A DNA stretch of 64,000 bases, from NCBI RefSeq assembly GCF_035582795.1, contig NC_134366.1, forward strand, positions 9,764,161 through 9,828,160, given 5' to 3'. The DNA comes from Mycteria americana (Eukaryota; Chordata; Aves; Ciconiiformes; Ciconiidae). The notes beneath the pieces were generated by a model. That model had not been told where the DNA came from and did not search any database. It was given only the letters and a program-made list of their open reading frames with translations. Positions 11,786-24,900 of this stretch are shown here, in pieces. The position numbers and the translations under genes are program-made. The stretch's first letter is position 1. Every line of letters starts with the position of its first letter.

Positions 11786-14700
11786 AGAAATCAAGTGGAA
11801 GCTAAAGCAGGCGGACACATGTAAAATGATTTCTGCAGGCAGAAAAGAAGAGGATGTCCCTACAAGTACTGCTGAACCGAGTTGTGGAGAGAAAAGTGGC
11901 AATTACCCAGCCTGTGTCTCCTGCCCTCACACGCACGACCTCGGGAGCGAAGCGATGCGCTCAGCTGAGACAGCCAAGCGTGCCCCAGGGGACTGGGATG
12001 GCACGCGTCTCCGCTGCAGCCAGCTCTTGTTCTACCCACAACGACCTACTCATCTTTCTCTTTTCTTTTACTGCAGGAAGAATATTACAACAACCCAGGG
12101 AAAAACGGGGTAGGAAGGCGAGCAGAACAGACGGGAGGAACCCAGCCCAAGCAGAAGCCCAGGTGCTCTATCAGTGCTCCCTTGGTCTGATTTCATGCTA
12201 GCGATGATCAGAAATCAGTCCAGCATTTTAAAAGCAGTATAAATGAGTCCTAGCTTGGCCTCACCATGCAGTGAATTTCCTGTTTCTCCAGAATCGTATT
12301 TGTCATCAAGAACCTTCACTCACAGAGACGGCAAAGCCAGAAGGCTCTCTCCATTCATTTACATATTAAAACTCAACAGATGATGAAGGAGAAGCAATTA
12401 CTGGAGACAGGAATAGTAGTTTTCTTAGTTATGTTTATTCCTTTTCTTTTTGCTCAGTAAAGTCTATGCTTAATGGAAAGCTGATTGTTTCAGATACGTT
12501 TGTAAGCGGTGTTTTACACTATCATACGCTAGTATACAGCACATTAACTTAAAGGGATTTAACACAGTCAAAATGAATGAGATAATGTAATGCAAAGGAA
12601 ATGTGTGGCAACATCTTTTGCTCCTTTCATGAGCAACGCCTGCCTACACGGCTGCAGGGAGCCCTGTCATTTCAGCGGGGCTGTGTCTGCCTCTCTCTTA
12701 GAGGAGAGGTTTGTCCACAGAGCCAAGAGCTGGGCAACACCTTGAGGCAATGCTTCAGCAAAGGGTGCTGTCCCCTGCCCTGGGCAAACAGAAGTTCTCC
12801 TCTGTCGCAGCCGCAAAGTTGGCCATTGCAACCTTATCTTCATGATTGCTGTTGGGATGGGTGCTCTCTCTCACCCAAATCCCTCTGCGCAGACGGATGC
12901 TGGAGATGGTATTTTAAACTTCCATTTTCCCCTCAAGTGCCATTTGGATTTATTTTTTCTCTCTCCCACGTTGTTTCACATTAACTGTATTCAACTACAG
13001 GGAGTATCAGAAAATATTACCTTAGCTTGAGAATAGATTTGCTCTCAAGTGACATCTTCCAATACTACTGATTTATACCCTTTTCCTGCATTGATCTGTT
13101 GGGAGCTTTCATCAGCTATATCTGACATAAACACTGTATTACTCTGTATTGCATTATACCCTAGAAATCCACTCAAATCCCTTTGCTCCTCAAATTAAAG
13201 CAATATGCATTACAGTGTCCTGATTTCCTTCTATTCTTGCATTTGCATTTTTGTATCATGCTCTAGATTACTCATGTATATTTTGGCATAAGCATCTCCC
13301 TGTTCATTTAAGAATATTGCCTTTAATCTTCGTTATACCTTGAAGCATACAAAACCCTGGCCCCTAAGGACACATGGAGACATTTAGTTCCCACAGTGGC
13401 TGAATTTCTGTGGAAGTTATTTAAAGCAGATATCATGTTGTTCAGAAGCCCAAGCCTTGTTCCGGGGCAATCCCGTGGACACCCATGATGTGCCTCTGGT
13501 CTCACCGCTCCACATGGCATGCGAGGTTTGTCTGCTGCACTGCAGATCACCGCGCTTTTGGGAAGGGACTTCTCCTCCTGCCACAGCAGCACAGACTGCA
13601 ACTCTGCAGCCAAAAGGTTTCGGTCGTGTGGCCGTGCTGGGATGCCTCAGTAGTTTAACCACGGAGTTTGTTTGCCTGCAAGCAGCTTTTTGATGGCAGA
13701 AACAGAGTAGCAGCTGTAGGTCGTACTTTCGCTGCAAGAGATCGGGTGGATTCATTCGATTGTTCTTACTCACTTTGAGCATCTTCTGACCATGAGAATG
13801 ACCCACTATTGCATTTCTTACAGAACATAATGCTACAAGAGTACACCTAATAATATATCTCATACTTTGGTAGTTTGGGTGGGGTTAGGTTTTTTGTGGG
13901 TCTACATTACTTCCCAGATTTGTTCTGTGGTAGGACTCAATGTAGGTCCAATGTTTGCCCCAATCAGATATTAATGGTTATACTGGAAATGTATTCAGTC
14001 AGCCAGAGCCCTGAGTTCGGTAAAGCTACACGACATATATGAAAGGGCAGGATTTTCCCTGAAAGAGGAGCTTCAGACTTTTCTGAGGTGGTATACAGGC
14101 ATGTTGGTTCAGAGTTGCTCCATTTAATAGCCAGTCTAGATAACCTGGCATACTCTGTATTCTAGACTTTCCTGGATTATTACACCCCCCAGAATGTGGT
14201 CTAAAGTAAAGCTGGTAGGAAAAGACATCTGTAATTTAGGGACAAGTAAGTCTTTCCATAGGTGGGAGGGAAGAGAGAAGACCCAGGCTTTATTCCAGTT
14301 AAGGCTGAGACCATCATGTTCAAAGTGACCCTATTATTGTCTACTCTTATTTTCAAACACCCACCATAAGATAGCTGAGACCTGGCTTAAAGATCTGAGC
14401 ACCGCGGACTCTGCAGGCAATCAGAGCACAAGGTGCAGAGAGACACTAAAAATGCCCATTCGACCGGGCTCAGGACGGGCTCTCAAGAAACATCTTGAAA
14501 ACTGCAGTCCCTTACAAAGAGCAGCAAGCAACCCGCAATGCCAAAGAAGATCCAGCAGCACGTGCAAGCCGTGACCCATCAGAGTGAGCACATGCAGCGT
14601 GGCCTTTGGCTCCAGTGTCAGCAAAAAACTGAAATATCGACCACGGTACTTGGAAGGGAGAAGCCTTTGTATAAGGCAGAGCAGAAGCTGAAGAGAGTCT

Positions 14701-17700
14701 GGCAAGAAAATCACTGTCACCTGGAGTCATAGAGGAAATGTGTCTGCAGCTTCCACATCAGAACAGGAAACCTCTTTTTCCACCTGTATTTAGGCAATGC
14801 CCTCATGCAGAGCCACTAATCAGTCCCAAGTAGCTTCAATCACAGCCAGTAACGTGGAGCTCTCCTTGGAGGACAGTCCAACATCATCGATATACCCATG
14901 ACGACAGTATCTCCTGAAATCTCCCACAAAATGCCCCTCCCTGGCCTGTTCACATACAAGAGCAAAAGATGCTATCGCTGCTAAAAACACACAAAATTTT
15001 ATATCTAACCCAAGCAGAAGAGACCCATCTCTGCTAATGTCCACTGGGCAAGGAGCAAAAAGGACAGACAAAAAGACAGAGGGCTAACAAAAACAGTTAT
15101 GTTGTGCCTATCAGAGCAAGCAAAATATCATTGCATACTCATTAAGATTTGTTCAAAAGTTCAGAAATTCCCTCCAGTAATATAATGGGTGATAATTCAA
15201 TTTATTTATGTTTTTAAGGCATGAAGACTAGCTTTAATTTCCCTCAACTGTGCCTCTATTATTATTAATCTACTTATCTTCTAGAAAGATCATCTAAACT
15301 ACACTTCTATAGGGAATGTGATCTTTGGCCATGTAGGGCTTTGCAATTATCCAGTTCTGAATGAACTTGTTGTTAAAACATTTTTTAAGTCTAATGAAAA
15401 CATTAGATCAATTCCTAGCAGTGATAGTTGTCATTAAATCAATAGCGTGTGTAAGTCCATTACACTGATATTTGACACGAACTGCCGAAGGTCTGCTCAC
15501 AATGAAACCATACTGAAGCATGTCCTCTGCTAAGCATATTTCATACGAGATAAAAATCTGTTAAGTCTACAGTAACTGAAACTTTTCTTCTTTAACTAAA
15601 ATAAACAGATATCTGAAATGTTGCTGTAACTCACACTAGGACCACCATGATCACACAGGTTTTGGAGACGGTCCTTTTATCACACCTCTATCACAGCTGT
15701 GCTCTCAAATCAGTTAGAAAAGCTTTTTTTGATTGTTTATCTGTATGGCTTACAAAGCACAGGCAGAGGTTTTGTAATGAAGTTCTGCTAAGCATGGAGG
15801 ACCTGATCCTACCCCCTCCGAAAGCAACGGCACTGTCACCAACTTCAGTGGAAGTCAGACCGTTCCGCAAGTCCCTGGGAAAGGAAAGGTCTTCCCAAGG
15901 AGGAGCAGCATCTCTGCATCACATGGAGCAGCTTGCAGGGGCAAGAAACACAACCAGGCCCATTTCCCCATGGAGGAGAGCCATTTCTTTGTACATGCCA
16001 TTGTATGGTCAATGGGAAAGACTATTGAAAGACCTCCGGCTCTGTGTTCTTTAAACATTCTTCCAGTGGCCTGCAAACTCAGTTTCAACTCCTACCATGG
16101 ATGCTTCAGAAACAGCATTGCTATCAGTGCAATCCCGCGAGAGCGCGATGTCTCACGTACGTAATATATTATGGGATTTTTACTGTGAGAGAAATATAAA
16201 ACTTGAGAAAAAATGGCTAGCTGATGGAAAGACTGAAGTCCAGACAAGAGCCATTCAGCATGCCATTTCTTATGATTTATAAATCTAACAATTTTTCAGT
16301 AGTAGTACGTAACATTTGCTCACAGGCAAAGGAGCTGTGAGCACACAAGTGTAAAGGGAAATAATGGTCAATGGCAGACATTGACAATTTTCTGGCTCAA
16401 AAGACCACTTTAAACTGAAAATTCAAACTAATTTATCTGAAAGATGTTAAAGATTTACTATGGAGTGGGCAGAGGACCAGTGAAACTCTTCATCAAACAG
16501 TTTTTTGAAATTTTGGTCCTCAGAAATGGCATTTTTTCCCAAATGAATGAACTAATTGTTAGGAAAAAAATCACCTGAGACATTCTCTGAGACTTTGGCT
16601 CCTGTAATTCTTGCAGCAGAAAATCCCAACCAGTGCAGAAGTGGAACGAGAACCCAAGCAGAGCAGGGTCCTGCCCTGCCCTGTGCTATGGCTCCCACTA
16701 ATGGCAGCAAGGGAAAGCTCGGTCACTCCCAACAGAGCAGAGAGAGCAGAAAAAACTCTGCAAAATGTTCTTCGCCCCATTTTTGGTGTTTGGTTTTTAA
16801 ATGTCTAAAAATACAGTTACCGAACAGATTTTCCTGAATCGTTTCCACAGTCAGAATATGAGTTTAACAGAAAATAATCTGAATATTAGTCTCCTTGGAT
16901 GGGTTTTATCTCACCTTCAGACATCTGCAACGTAGACTTCTAGAGCTACATCCTCATTCTACCCAGGGGAGCAAGATCCAGGGTTTGATTCCCATTGATG
17001 GTCTGACCTATTTCAGGCATGGGATGAATCATGATCTCGATTTTGCTGCCAACTTCTGCCTTGCCTGTACGTGGAGCTGGGGTGACCAGTTCAGACGCGT
17101 GGTGGAGGATGCCCCGGCGTGACTGCAAGGAGGCACCACACAGAAAACAAAGCCCTTGTGCTCAGCCAGCGAGGATGATGGTGGTCGAAACGAGGACGTT
17201 ATGTAGGACTCCTCTTTAGGAAGTCCAAATGGGGGGATCAGTGCCATGGGATGGAGGCTCTTGTTTATGGTTGAGGAGAGCTTCAACCCCCTTCACGTGG
17301 GGTCTTTAGATTTTGGTCAGGTCTATGCTCCAGTTCTGTTACAAGGAGGGGGAAAATCCAAAAATCTCAGGTGAGAACTGGTATCTGTGGAAGGAGACGG
17401 ATAAATATGCTTGTTTTACATTTCGGTTCTGCGCACAATGGAGATTACCAAAACAGCTGAGTAATTTTCTGTTGTTAAAGCCGCAGAGATATCTCCCTGC
17501 AATCAGATGCAGGGACCAGGTGCAGGCTGTCCTTGGGTCCCACTTCTAAATCTCAGATACATTTTTGTAAGGCCTCTGACTCAAGGAATAAACATGAGAG
17601 GATTACAGCTAATCAGATAAGTATGTCTTTATTTAACTGTAACATCAAAAATTAAGCTTGCAGTATGTTCTTAAGAGATAGAGTCTTCAATCTAATTCAA

Positions 17701-20700
17701 AGATTTTTTGGAAAGATTTTTTTCCTTTTAATTAAATCGTGTTGATTTTATTTGACATTTGATTTCAAGAGAATCACCAGTGTTTCTCCTTCACTGTCTG
17801 TCTCGAATCTGTGTGTAACATGTTACAGCCAAAAGTCTATCGTGCTCCTCCTGAAGGCTGCTATATTTTAGCTTCTCTGTGGGTCATACAGATCAGCCTA
17901 GGTAGAAATCAGCCACTTAAACATTTCCCCCTGAAGATCTGGATTTCTATATAATGCAGCAGGGCGCTGTGCAGGTAGCACAGTATGCATTCAGCACGTA
18001 TGTACGTGCGAGGAGTGTAAACCTCCTGACACGAGGCAGGCTTTCCTCATATGAGGAACAAGTTACACTGGGATAAGCAACACAGCAAAAGTCCCGCAAA
18101 TACCAGGGAAAAAGTTTTGGCCAGCTTGTCCCCCTGCACTGGTTCATGGTGGGGCCAGACCAGTACCCAATGGGTGCAGCAGTGGGAGGTTGAAGCAAAG
18201 TAATATTGCTCCTTTTCAGCAGCCAGCCCATATTGCAATGTATTTTATATTTCAGCTCCATGGATGAAGTCTCAGCCCTGGTTTTAGCCTGGGTCAGTCC
18301 TCCGGTCTGGCCCCCCGCGTGACCGCAGCACATACCTGTGATGGTGGCACTGTGGAAAGCAGCAGTGGAGGAGGTGGGAAGGGCAGAGCTTCCCCTTTTG
18401 ATGGCGATGCTCCTTGTGGGACCACAGTGGTGGTCTTTGGGGACCTCCTTGGGTTAAAAACCACACGCATAACTGCAGAGCCCAAGAAGGAACCTACAGA
18501 GATACTTCATATGTTAAAACAGTGTGTAAGTCCTTCAGAGATGGGATCTGATGTACCAAACCATAAAAGAGCTAAAAAAAGATGCTGTGCTATACAGAAG
18601 TAATTACACAAATATATTAAGGTTGCAGATAAGGATCTCAGAAGTCAGAAAATGCCTGCTTTAGCGTCAGCTGGGAAAGAGCCCTGTGTCCACTGAATTC
18701 CCCTCTCATTTGTTGCTGAAACTGGAAGCTGCCCAGTGAACGAGGCAGGAAATTTGAGGAGGAGGAAGATGACATGGTGAAGGCAGCTGAACGGTGTCCT
18801 GGGGAACTGGCTGCTATCTCTGTCCCTGTTGAAGAGTTTCTCTGAGATACTGCCAAGTCATCCAAACCATACCTTGAAAGCTTTGTCTCAGTAATTGTGT
18901 GGGGTTTTGTTTTTTTAATGCATAAATTAATGTCCCAAGTTGTGATTCACAAAACTGCTGAGCACCCGTTGCTGCGAAAGAAAACAAGGGCACTGTCCTT
19001 CCAGCTCATAAAGTGCTAGAGAACATGAAGTGTTCAGAAAAATCAGGTCATTAGGCATGCAAATTGGGTCATCAAAATTAGTGGATCTTTTTGACATTAA
19101 TCTCTCTAGACTTCTTCCTGGGAAAACAGGGAGATCCCATACCCTACAGGAGAGTTGTGAACTAAATTAATTTAATGTTTGTTTCCCCACTAGCTCCCGC
19201 TCCATCTGATGCTGATGCTATTTGCATGTCAGGCGGGCTGTTTCTGTCTCTTCCTCACTCACTGCAATCACCAAGGACACAGTCAAGGCGTGGATCGCTG
19301 CTGTACCAGTATGGAGCATCCCCAGCCCTGGGCAGACATGGAACGGGAGCCCTACCCTGGCCCCTACAGCCCCACCAGGCACCTCTGGTGCTGATGGGTC
19401 CATCTGGGCTGCTGAGCACTATGATTTCCAGCTCCCAAATTCTCAAATGTAGTCATATTTGAACATTGTTCCACGTGTCCAGAGTATTGTGAAGGCCAGG
19501 ATGACCTGCTCACTGCCCAGCTTTAGGGCAGTGCTCCACTACGTAGAGCTTCCCAACAGCAAAAGCAACTTCTGAACACGCTTTTTTCTCAAGGTGGTTC
19601 TACTCCCCTTCCATTTAGACAAGTCCAAGTCTATTATCCCTGAAGTAAAACACTAAAACTCCTACCGCAGATGTTTAAAGTAAGCATTTCTCAGAACAAA
19701 GAGCTTATTCAGCTTGAAAAGACTTACTACCTATGGAGAAGTACTAATGCCTCAGCTCCCTGCTTCTCCAGTCCCTGGCATCTGGGGGCCGTCTCAGTCA
19801 CTGCTCAGCCTGCCGCCCCAAATCCTGCTGCTGGCGGAGGCAGCAGGGTGGGACCCCTCAAAACTGCTGTGCCTCCATCACCCACGGCTTTGTCAAGGGA
19901 TTCGGGGAGAGAGGTATGGCTGCATCCGAAGCCACAGCGTTCATCAGGGAGGACTTATTTCAATATGTTGTTGAAACTATCTGATGTCAGGTTATATGTC
20001 TCAGGGGGATGTGCGTTTCGTGTAGTTTGTTATGCCATCTGTTAAGAAATGCAGCCACTCATCTCTCCGCTACACGACCACAGATGGGGAGTTTTTCCCC
20101 CTGTGTGCATTACTGTCAATATATGCCAAAGCCTTCTTAGCTGGAGCCAGGTGGAATCACCACCACGACGAGCGTGCCTGGGAAGAAGGGTGCTGCACGG
20201 GTCTTCCCGAGCACCTTGGCTCATGGTGTGCAGACGAGCTTAACAAACAAAGCCAGCCTACACCAGCGAGGTCAGGTCCCCAAGATTCCTCCGGCTTGCC
20301 GAGCAGTGAGCGATGACTCCAGCAGTGGAGCTCAAGAAGGAGGTCGCATGGCTTCGTGCAACACGGCATGTGGCCCCGGTTGCAGATTTGACCCTCCTGT
20401 TGGCTGGCTGTGGATGGTGCTTGCCCCAAATCACCGTCTGGCAAGAGCACGATGAATCTCAGATGCAGAAAAAAATCCGACGCCTCAACTGCTGCCTCTG
20501 TGGAGACGCCGCAGCTCTCAATGAAGGCTTGGCGTGCGCTTAACTAAACACCGCGTCTCCAGCGCTCCAGACTGCGAAGGAAACCATGCTCTGCTGACTG
20601 ACCGACTGAGTCCTGCAGGGGAAAAAGCAAACACGAAGCGAGCAGCAAGTCCCCCAACGGCTATAAGCAGCTATTGACTTAAGCATCAATAACGCTCCTT

Positions 20701-20784
20701 TTTTTCAGGGGTCATTATCGCACCTTTTAATATTGAGCTGACACTTTTCCAGTGTGACGGGGTCCATTCCTGAGCCTGTGGGTT

Positions 20785-20942
20785 GGAAGTTTTAAAGGGA
20801 GGTTTTACAGAAAGGGGACTGTAACTGGAAGTTTTATTGAAAACTGGAAGTTTTCGAGAAAGGGGACATTGGTTAGGAAGGGAAGTTTTACAGAAAGGGG
20901 ATTTCATTAGGAAGGAAAGTTTTAAAGAAAGGGGACTGCAAA
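20785..20942. repeat. Imperfect minisatellite, unit about 30-37 bp
   Basis: Repeated variants of GGAAGTTTTACAGAAAGGGGA occur about five to six times, with units beginning near 20785, 20801, 20828, 20847, 20882 and 20915. Individual units differ by substitutions and by spacer length. The minus-strand translation shows the same periodicity as repeated serine/lysine/proline-rich blocks. This is a tandem array, not a gene. Confidence 0.8.
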
Positions 20943-21910
20943 GCCAGCCCATTCTGATCACCTTCCACTCGCTGGTCTCTTTGGGGCAGGTATTTCACCC
21001 AAGCAGAATAGGAGCTGGTATCAGATTTATTTTCACTGGAAAGCAAATGGTCACCCTGCTCGCATGGCACTACTCCCATCACACAGGCGGCAGCGCCCAG
21101 CGGCATTCCCCAGTGCAAGCAGTGCTGCTGCCCGCTGGGAAGACCCAGGTCAGCAGCAGGAGTGGCAAAGCAGCTCCCTGGGGATGAGGAAGCACTTCTG
21201 AGGCTGGTGGGCATGCCAGAAAGTCTGTCTGAAAACTGAACCAAAAAAATACAATTTTTTCCACCAGTGTTAGAAAGATATTCCCCCTCTGCCGCCAGCC
21301 CTGGTCCCAGCCGTGGGTGGTGCTCAGCCCTTCTGCAAATCTGCTTTCAAAGCTCAGACCTGGGACGCTGCCTTGGGAGGCAGCATTTTGGGGTACCAGC
21401 AGACATTTGCGCCCATCGCTTCTTATAAAAGCTCGGCTGGCCTCAGCAAACACAGTCCCCCAACCGAGTCCCCCACCTCCACAAAGCTCTGCAGGCTCCT
21501 GCTCCCTGTGCCCACTCTGGCCGGGCTCCATGGACCAGCAGAGGCAGGCGAGGTGGCCCCAGCTCCAGGGCAACCAGGTGGCAGCCCCAGAAACCACTGG
21601 GGACAGTGGGGGACCTAGAGGTGCCACTGAGCAGTTCTGAGGCACCAAATGACCAACACTTGCCCACCCTGGATTTTTATAACCAAATGCAACTTTTGAC
21701 TGATGTCCAGTTAGTGCAGCAAGAAGGCAGATGCTCTACACAAAGTTTTTACTGGTGCTCTGTGTGGACTTTGGGCTCCTTCCTCCTGTCTCACACTGCA
21801 GGACTGGGGCTTAATTTACCAAGTGATGTAAACAAATGAAAAAGTTAAAGCACTTTAATGTAATACTGTGACTAATGGAAAGGGTATCTTAATTTACAGA
21901 TATCTTCTCT

Positions 21911-21942
21911 ACTTCTGCCATAATTTACTTCTGCCATAATTT
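21911..21942. repeat. 16-bp perfect tandem doublet
   Basis: The unit ACTTCTGCCATAATTT is present twice without a mismatch (21911-21926 and 21927-21942). The perfect identity points to a recent duplication. Confidence 0.95.
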
Positions 21943-24900
21943 AAGTTTCCACATGCCCATGGAAAAAAACCCCAACAACTCATAAAACAATTGTCAAATA
22001 TAACAGGTATCTTATATTACACATATGCATCTTTGAGGCATGTAAAGCCCTGTATCTAAAGGAACCTCCAGCAGAGCTCTGCCTGCCATGAACTCTCAGC
22101 AGGGACTGCCTGTGCACATTTATTTTGAGTGCCCACATATTGCACCTGCGTCTCTGATGGCATGGCAAGGAGACAGCTGGCAGGATCCCCCGTTTTGGGG
22201 ATGCTTCAGCCACGGACCAAGTTCATCAGCACTTATGTGGAGCCCCACGTAGCCGAAATTTTCCTCCACGTCACTTACAACTGGGAGGCTGCCAGTGCTA
22301 CATCTGCCTCTACAAGTTACGAGTCCTGTAACAAATATTTGGACTCCACAAAATAGGGCCCCAGGAGAGAAAGGATTAGGCTCAACCCTTAAAAAAAATG
22401 AAGTCTTTGTGTTTTAATATCCGCATTCATATCTCAGCCTCTGTCAAGCTTTTCACACAGTGCTTTGGGTGGGGGGCAGCCAAGAGTCATGGCACCTCGG
22501 AGGGAGCTGCCGGTTGAGGGAGCACGTCCTTCAGCGCCAGAAAGGGCAGCAACAACGCAGACCTTCGAGAGGACAAACACTTGCTCCTTTCTGCACCTGT
22601 ATAATTCCCCAGATGGACACCCACTAGGGTTGCCAGATTTAAAATTTGAAAATACGAGATGCAGCAGCCACAGCAGCTGGAGGAAGCTGTGAGGAACTAT
22701 TTTTCCATCATGTCACTGGAAAAAAAAAATTGGAAATGGAAGAGAAGATGGACTAGAAACAGAAAAAAATAGAAAAGGAAGGCTAAAAACTGCGGGGAGG
22801 CCAGAATGGAAAGGAGAGGAATAGAAGGAAGAGAAAGCTTAGCAGGAAAAAACAGCCACCTGCAATCCTGAAAATGAGTAAATTTGGAAAGAAATAACAA
22901 TTCTGCTCTTACATAAAATTGCAAAAAAACCCAAACAAAAAACCCTGAATGGGCAAAAATGCTGGCCCAAATAAAAAATCATTATCCCCTCAATTTTTTA
23001 GGCAAATGACCAGCAACATGGCAACTTTTGTGCATCGATCCTTAGGAAACAGCACTCCCCCCGACTCCTGTCAAGAAGGACAAGGGATTAGCTCAGGCAC
23101 CGAGGAGCTGACATAGTTAAACACTGCTGCTGGCGGTTACGATCCAGTTTATGACCGAGGTTGTAAAAACACGCATGAAAGCAAATTCGTAAGAAAGATA
23201 CTCTAATGAAGATGTATAGAAGGGCTGTAATGCCATGTAGCCTCTTGATAGCTAAGGCCCTGATCCTGCAAATTAAGCTAAGCGGCGAAGTTAATCAGAT
23301 GCATAAGCGTTTGCAACATCAGTGTTTTTTTTTTCTTCCCCAAATGAGCTAAATTCAAAAAGCCTTGGTTTAAATTACACGAAGATATTAGCAACATCGG
23401 TTCTTTATTAGAAGCAGTTTATTCATTCAGGGTGTACAGTACGGAGCAACATGCCTGGCATGGTTAGTGATGCGTGAACCTGGAGGGGAAGAAATCCCTT
23501 TGCATTCCCTTCACAGCCAAGTTGCACAACAATTCAGGCTGCTGCTTCAGCAGCCAAATGGGCAATTTTCCAAGCCTAAAAGTCAGCAACGAACCCAAGT
23601 GTTAAGGCAGCTCTGTTCTCCCTTAAGGCTGACCAGATACCCCTGGAAAGCTCCCTTGGATCATTCTTCTTCCTCCCCATCTTCTCCCTGACAGCCTCTT
23701 TTGCTAGGAGAGTACATCCATGATGTTGCATTTCCCAGCCCTCCGCTCCAAAGCAAAGGGTGAAAACCTCACGTGGCTTCACAGGGTCAACAGCAAAACC
23801 TTTGGTTCATGGCAAAGCTATAAACATCCTGGTGAGGATGACCAAATTAGAGCCATGCACCCGAGGGAAGAGGAGAAGAGAAAATCCAGGCTCTCCCACA
23901 GCTCATCTCCTATCTCAGAGGTAAGTTTAAAGCTGTGCCAAATGCGTGTTAGCAGCAGGCATGGCAGGGTAACCCTCAGGAGCTGTCCTGTGCTTGGTTT
24001 CATGGCAGGGAATGAAATACTAACTCAAAGCAGCAAAACCTGCTTACAATTTGCACACCTCAAAGACGTCATGAAAATAATCTCTTTTGTAGAATGCAGG
24101 ATGTCTTGTTCAATAAGAAAGAAAAACTGTCAAAAGCTGAACAGGCAAAGGAGAGTGAGAAGCCCTCCCCGTGAGCAGAGCATCTCCATGATTGTAATAT
24201 AACACGATCAAGGCTGGGAGGCCAGGGGACCTTGTTGTCCTCTCAGCACACCCATCAGCACCCCCGTAAGATTTTTCATGTTGATCAGCTGAACAGTAAT
24301 GGTTTCTCATAACAAAGCGCCCGAGCAGCATCCATCAGGTATGCTTATGAGACATCGGTGTGTGGGTGATCAGGGACTACCTCCTCCGCAGTGACACGTA
24401 GGCAATGTTGAGATGGGATGTTAAGCTACGCCGTAATATACAGCAGTGCTGTATAAAGAGGAAAATTGTGTAAAACCTTATAGAAAGAAATTCCTTTATT
24501 CAAGAAGAAATACAACACCAAGGGGAAAGAGGAATACAAAAAGAACAAGTGAACAAACAGCTCTTGCTTTTCTCCACCATTTTTAAGAGGCTTAAGTTAA
24601 AATTTCTAAACATATTTTTCAGTTAATTTCCAATTTTTCTCAATATATATCCTCTCCATTTTCTACTGGCTCTGATAAGATTAATTTCTCATCCAAGCAT
24701 TCCAGCAACTTCCTTGACTAGTATTGCCTATTTAGCAAATATTTTCATCCCACACCATGGCTGTACTCAGGTCTTTCGTAGCCAGTGTGTGCTGCATGGC
24801 CACAATGCAGAAATCAAGAATGTTGATAAATATTTCACTGTGCATGACCTGAAATTTCGGGGACGCCCCCCCCCAACTTCAATGGTCACCTGTGGTCGTT

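Noticed and set aside
13417..13863. A 148-codon minus-strand frame
   Set aside because: No domain or family resemblance. Overlapping frames on the opposite strand suggest a chance opening.
15800..15865. GATCCTACCCCCTCCGAAAG...CAACTTCAGTGGAAGTCAG resembling a common reptilian repeat palindrome
   Set aside because: Too diverged and too short to assign to a family by eye.
21079..21648. A 189-codon minus-strand frame
   Set aside because: No recognisable domain, biased composition in a locally GC-rich patch, and equally long overlapping frames on the other strand.
23720..24202. A 160-codon plus-strand frame
   Set aside because: No similarity to a known family, and it contains an internal donor-like site but no convincing partner exons.
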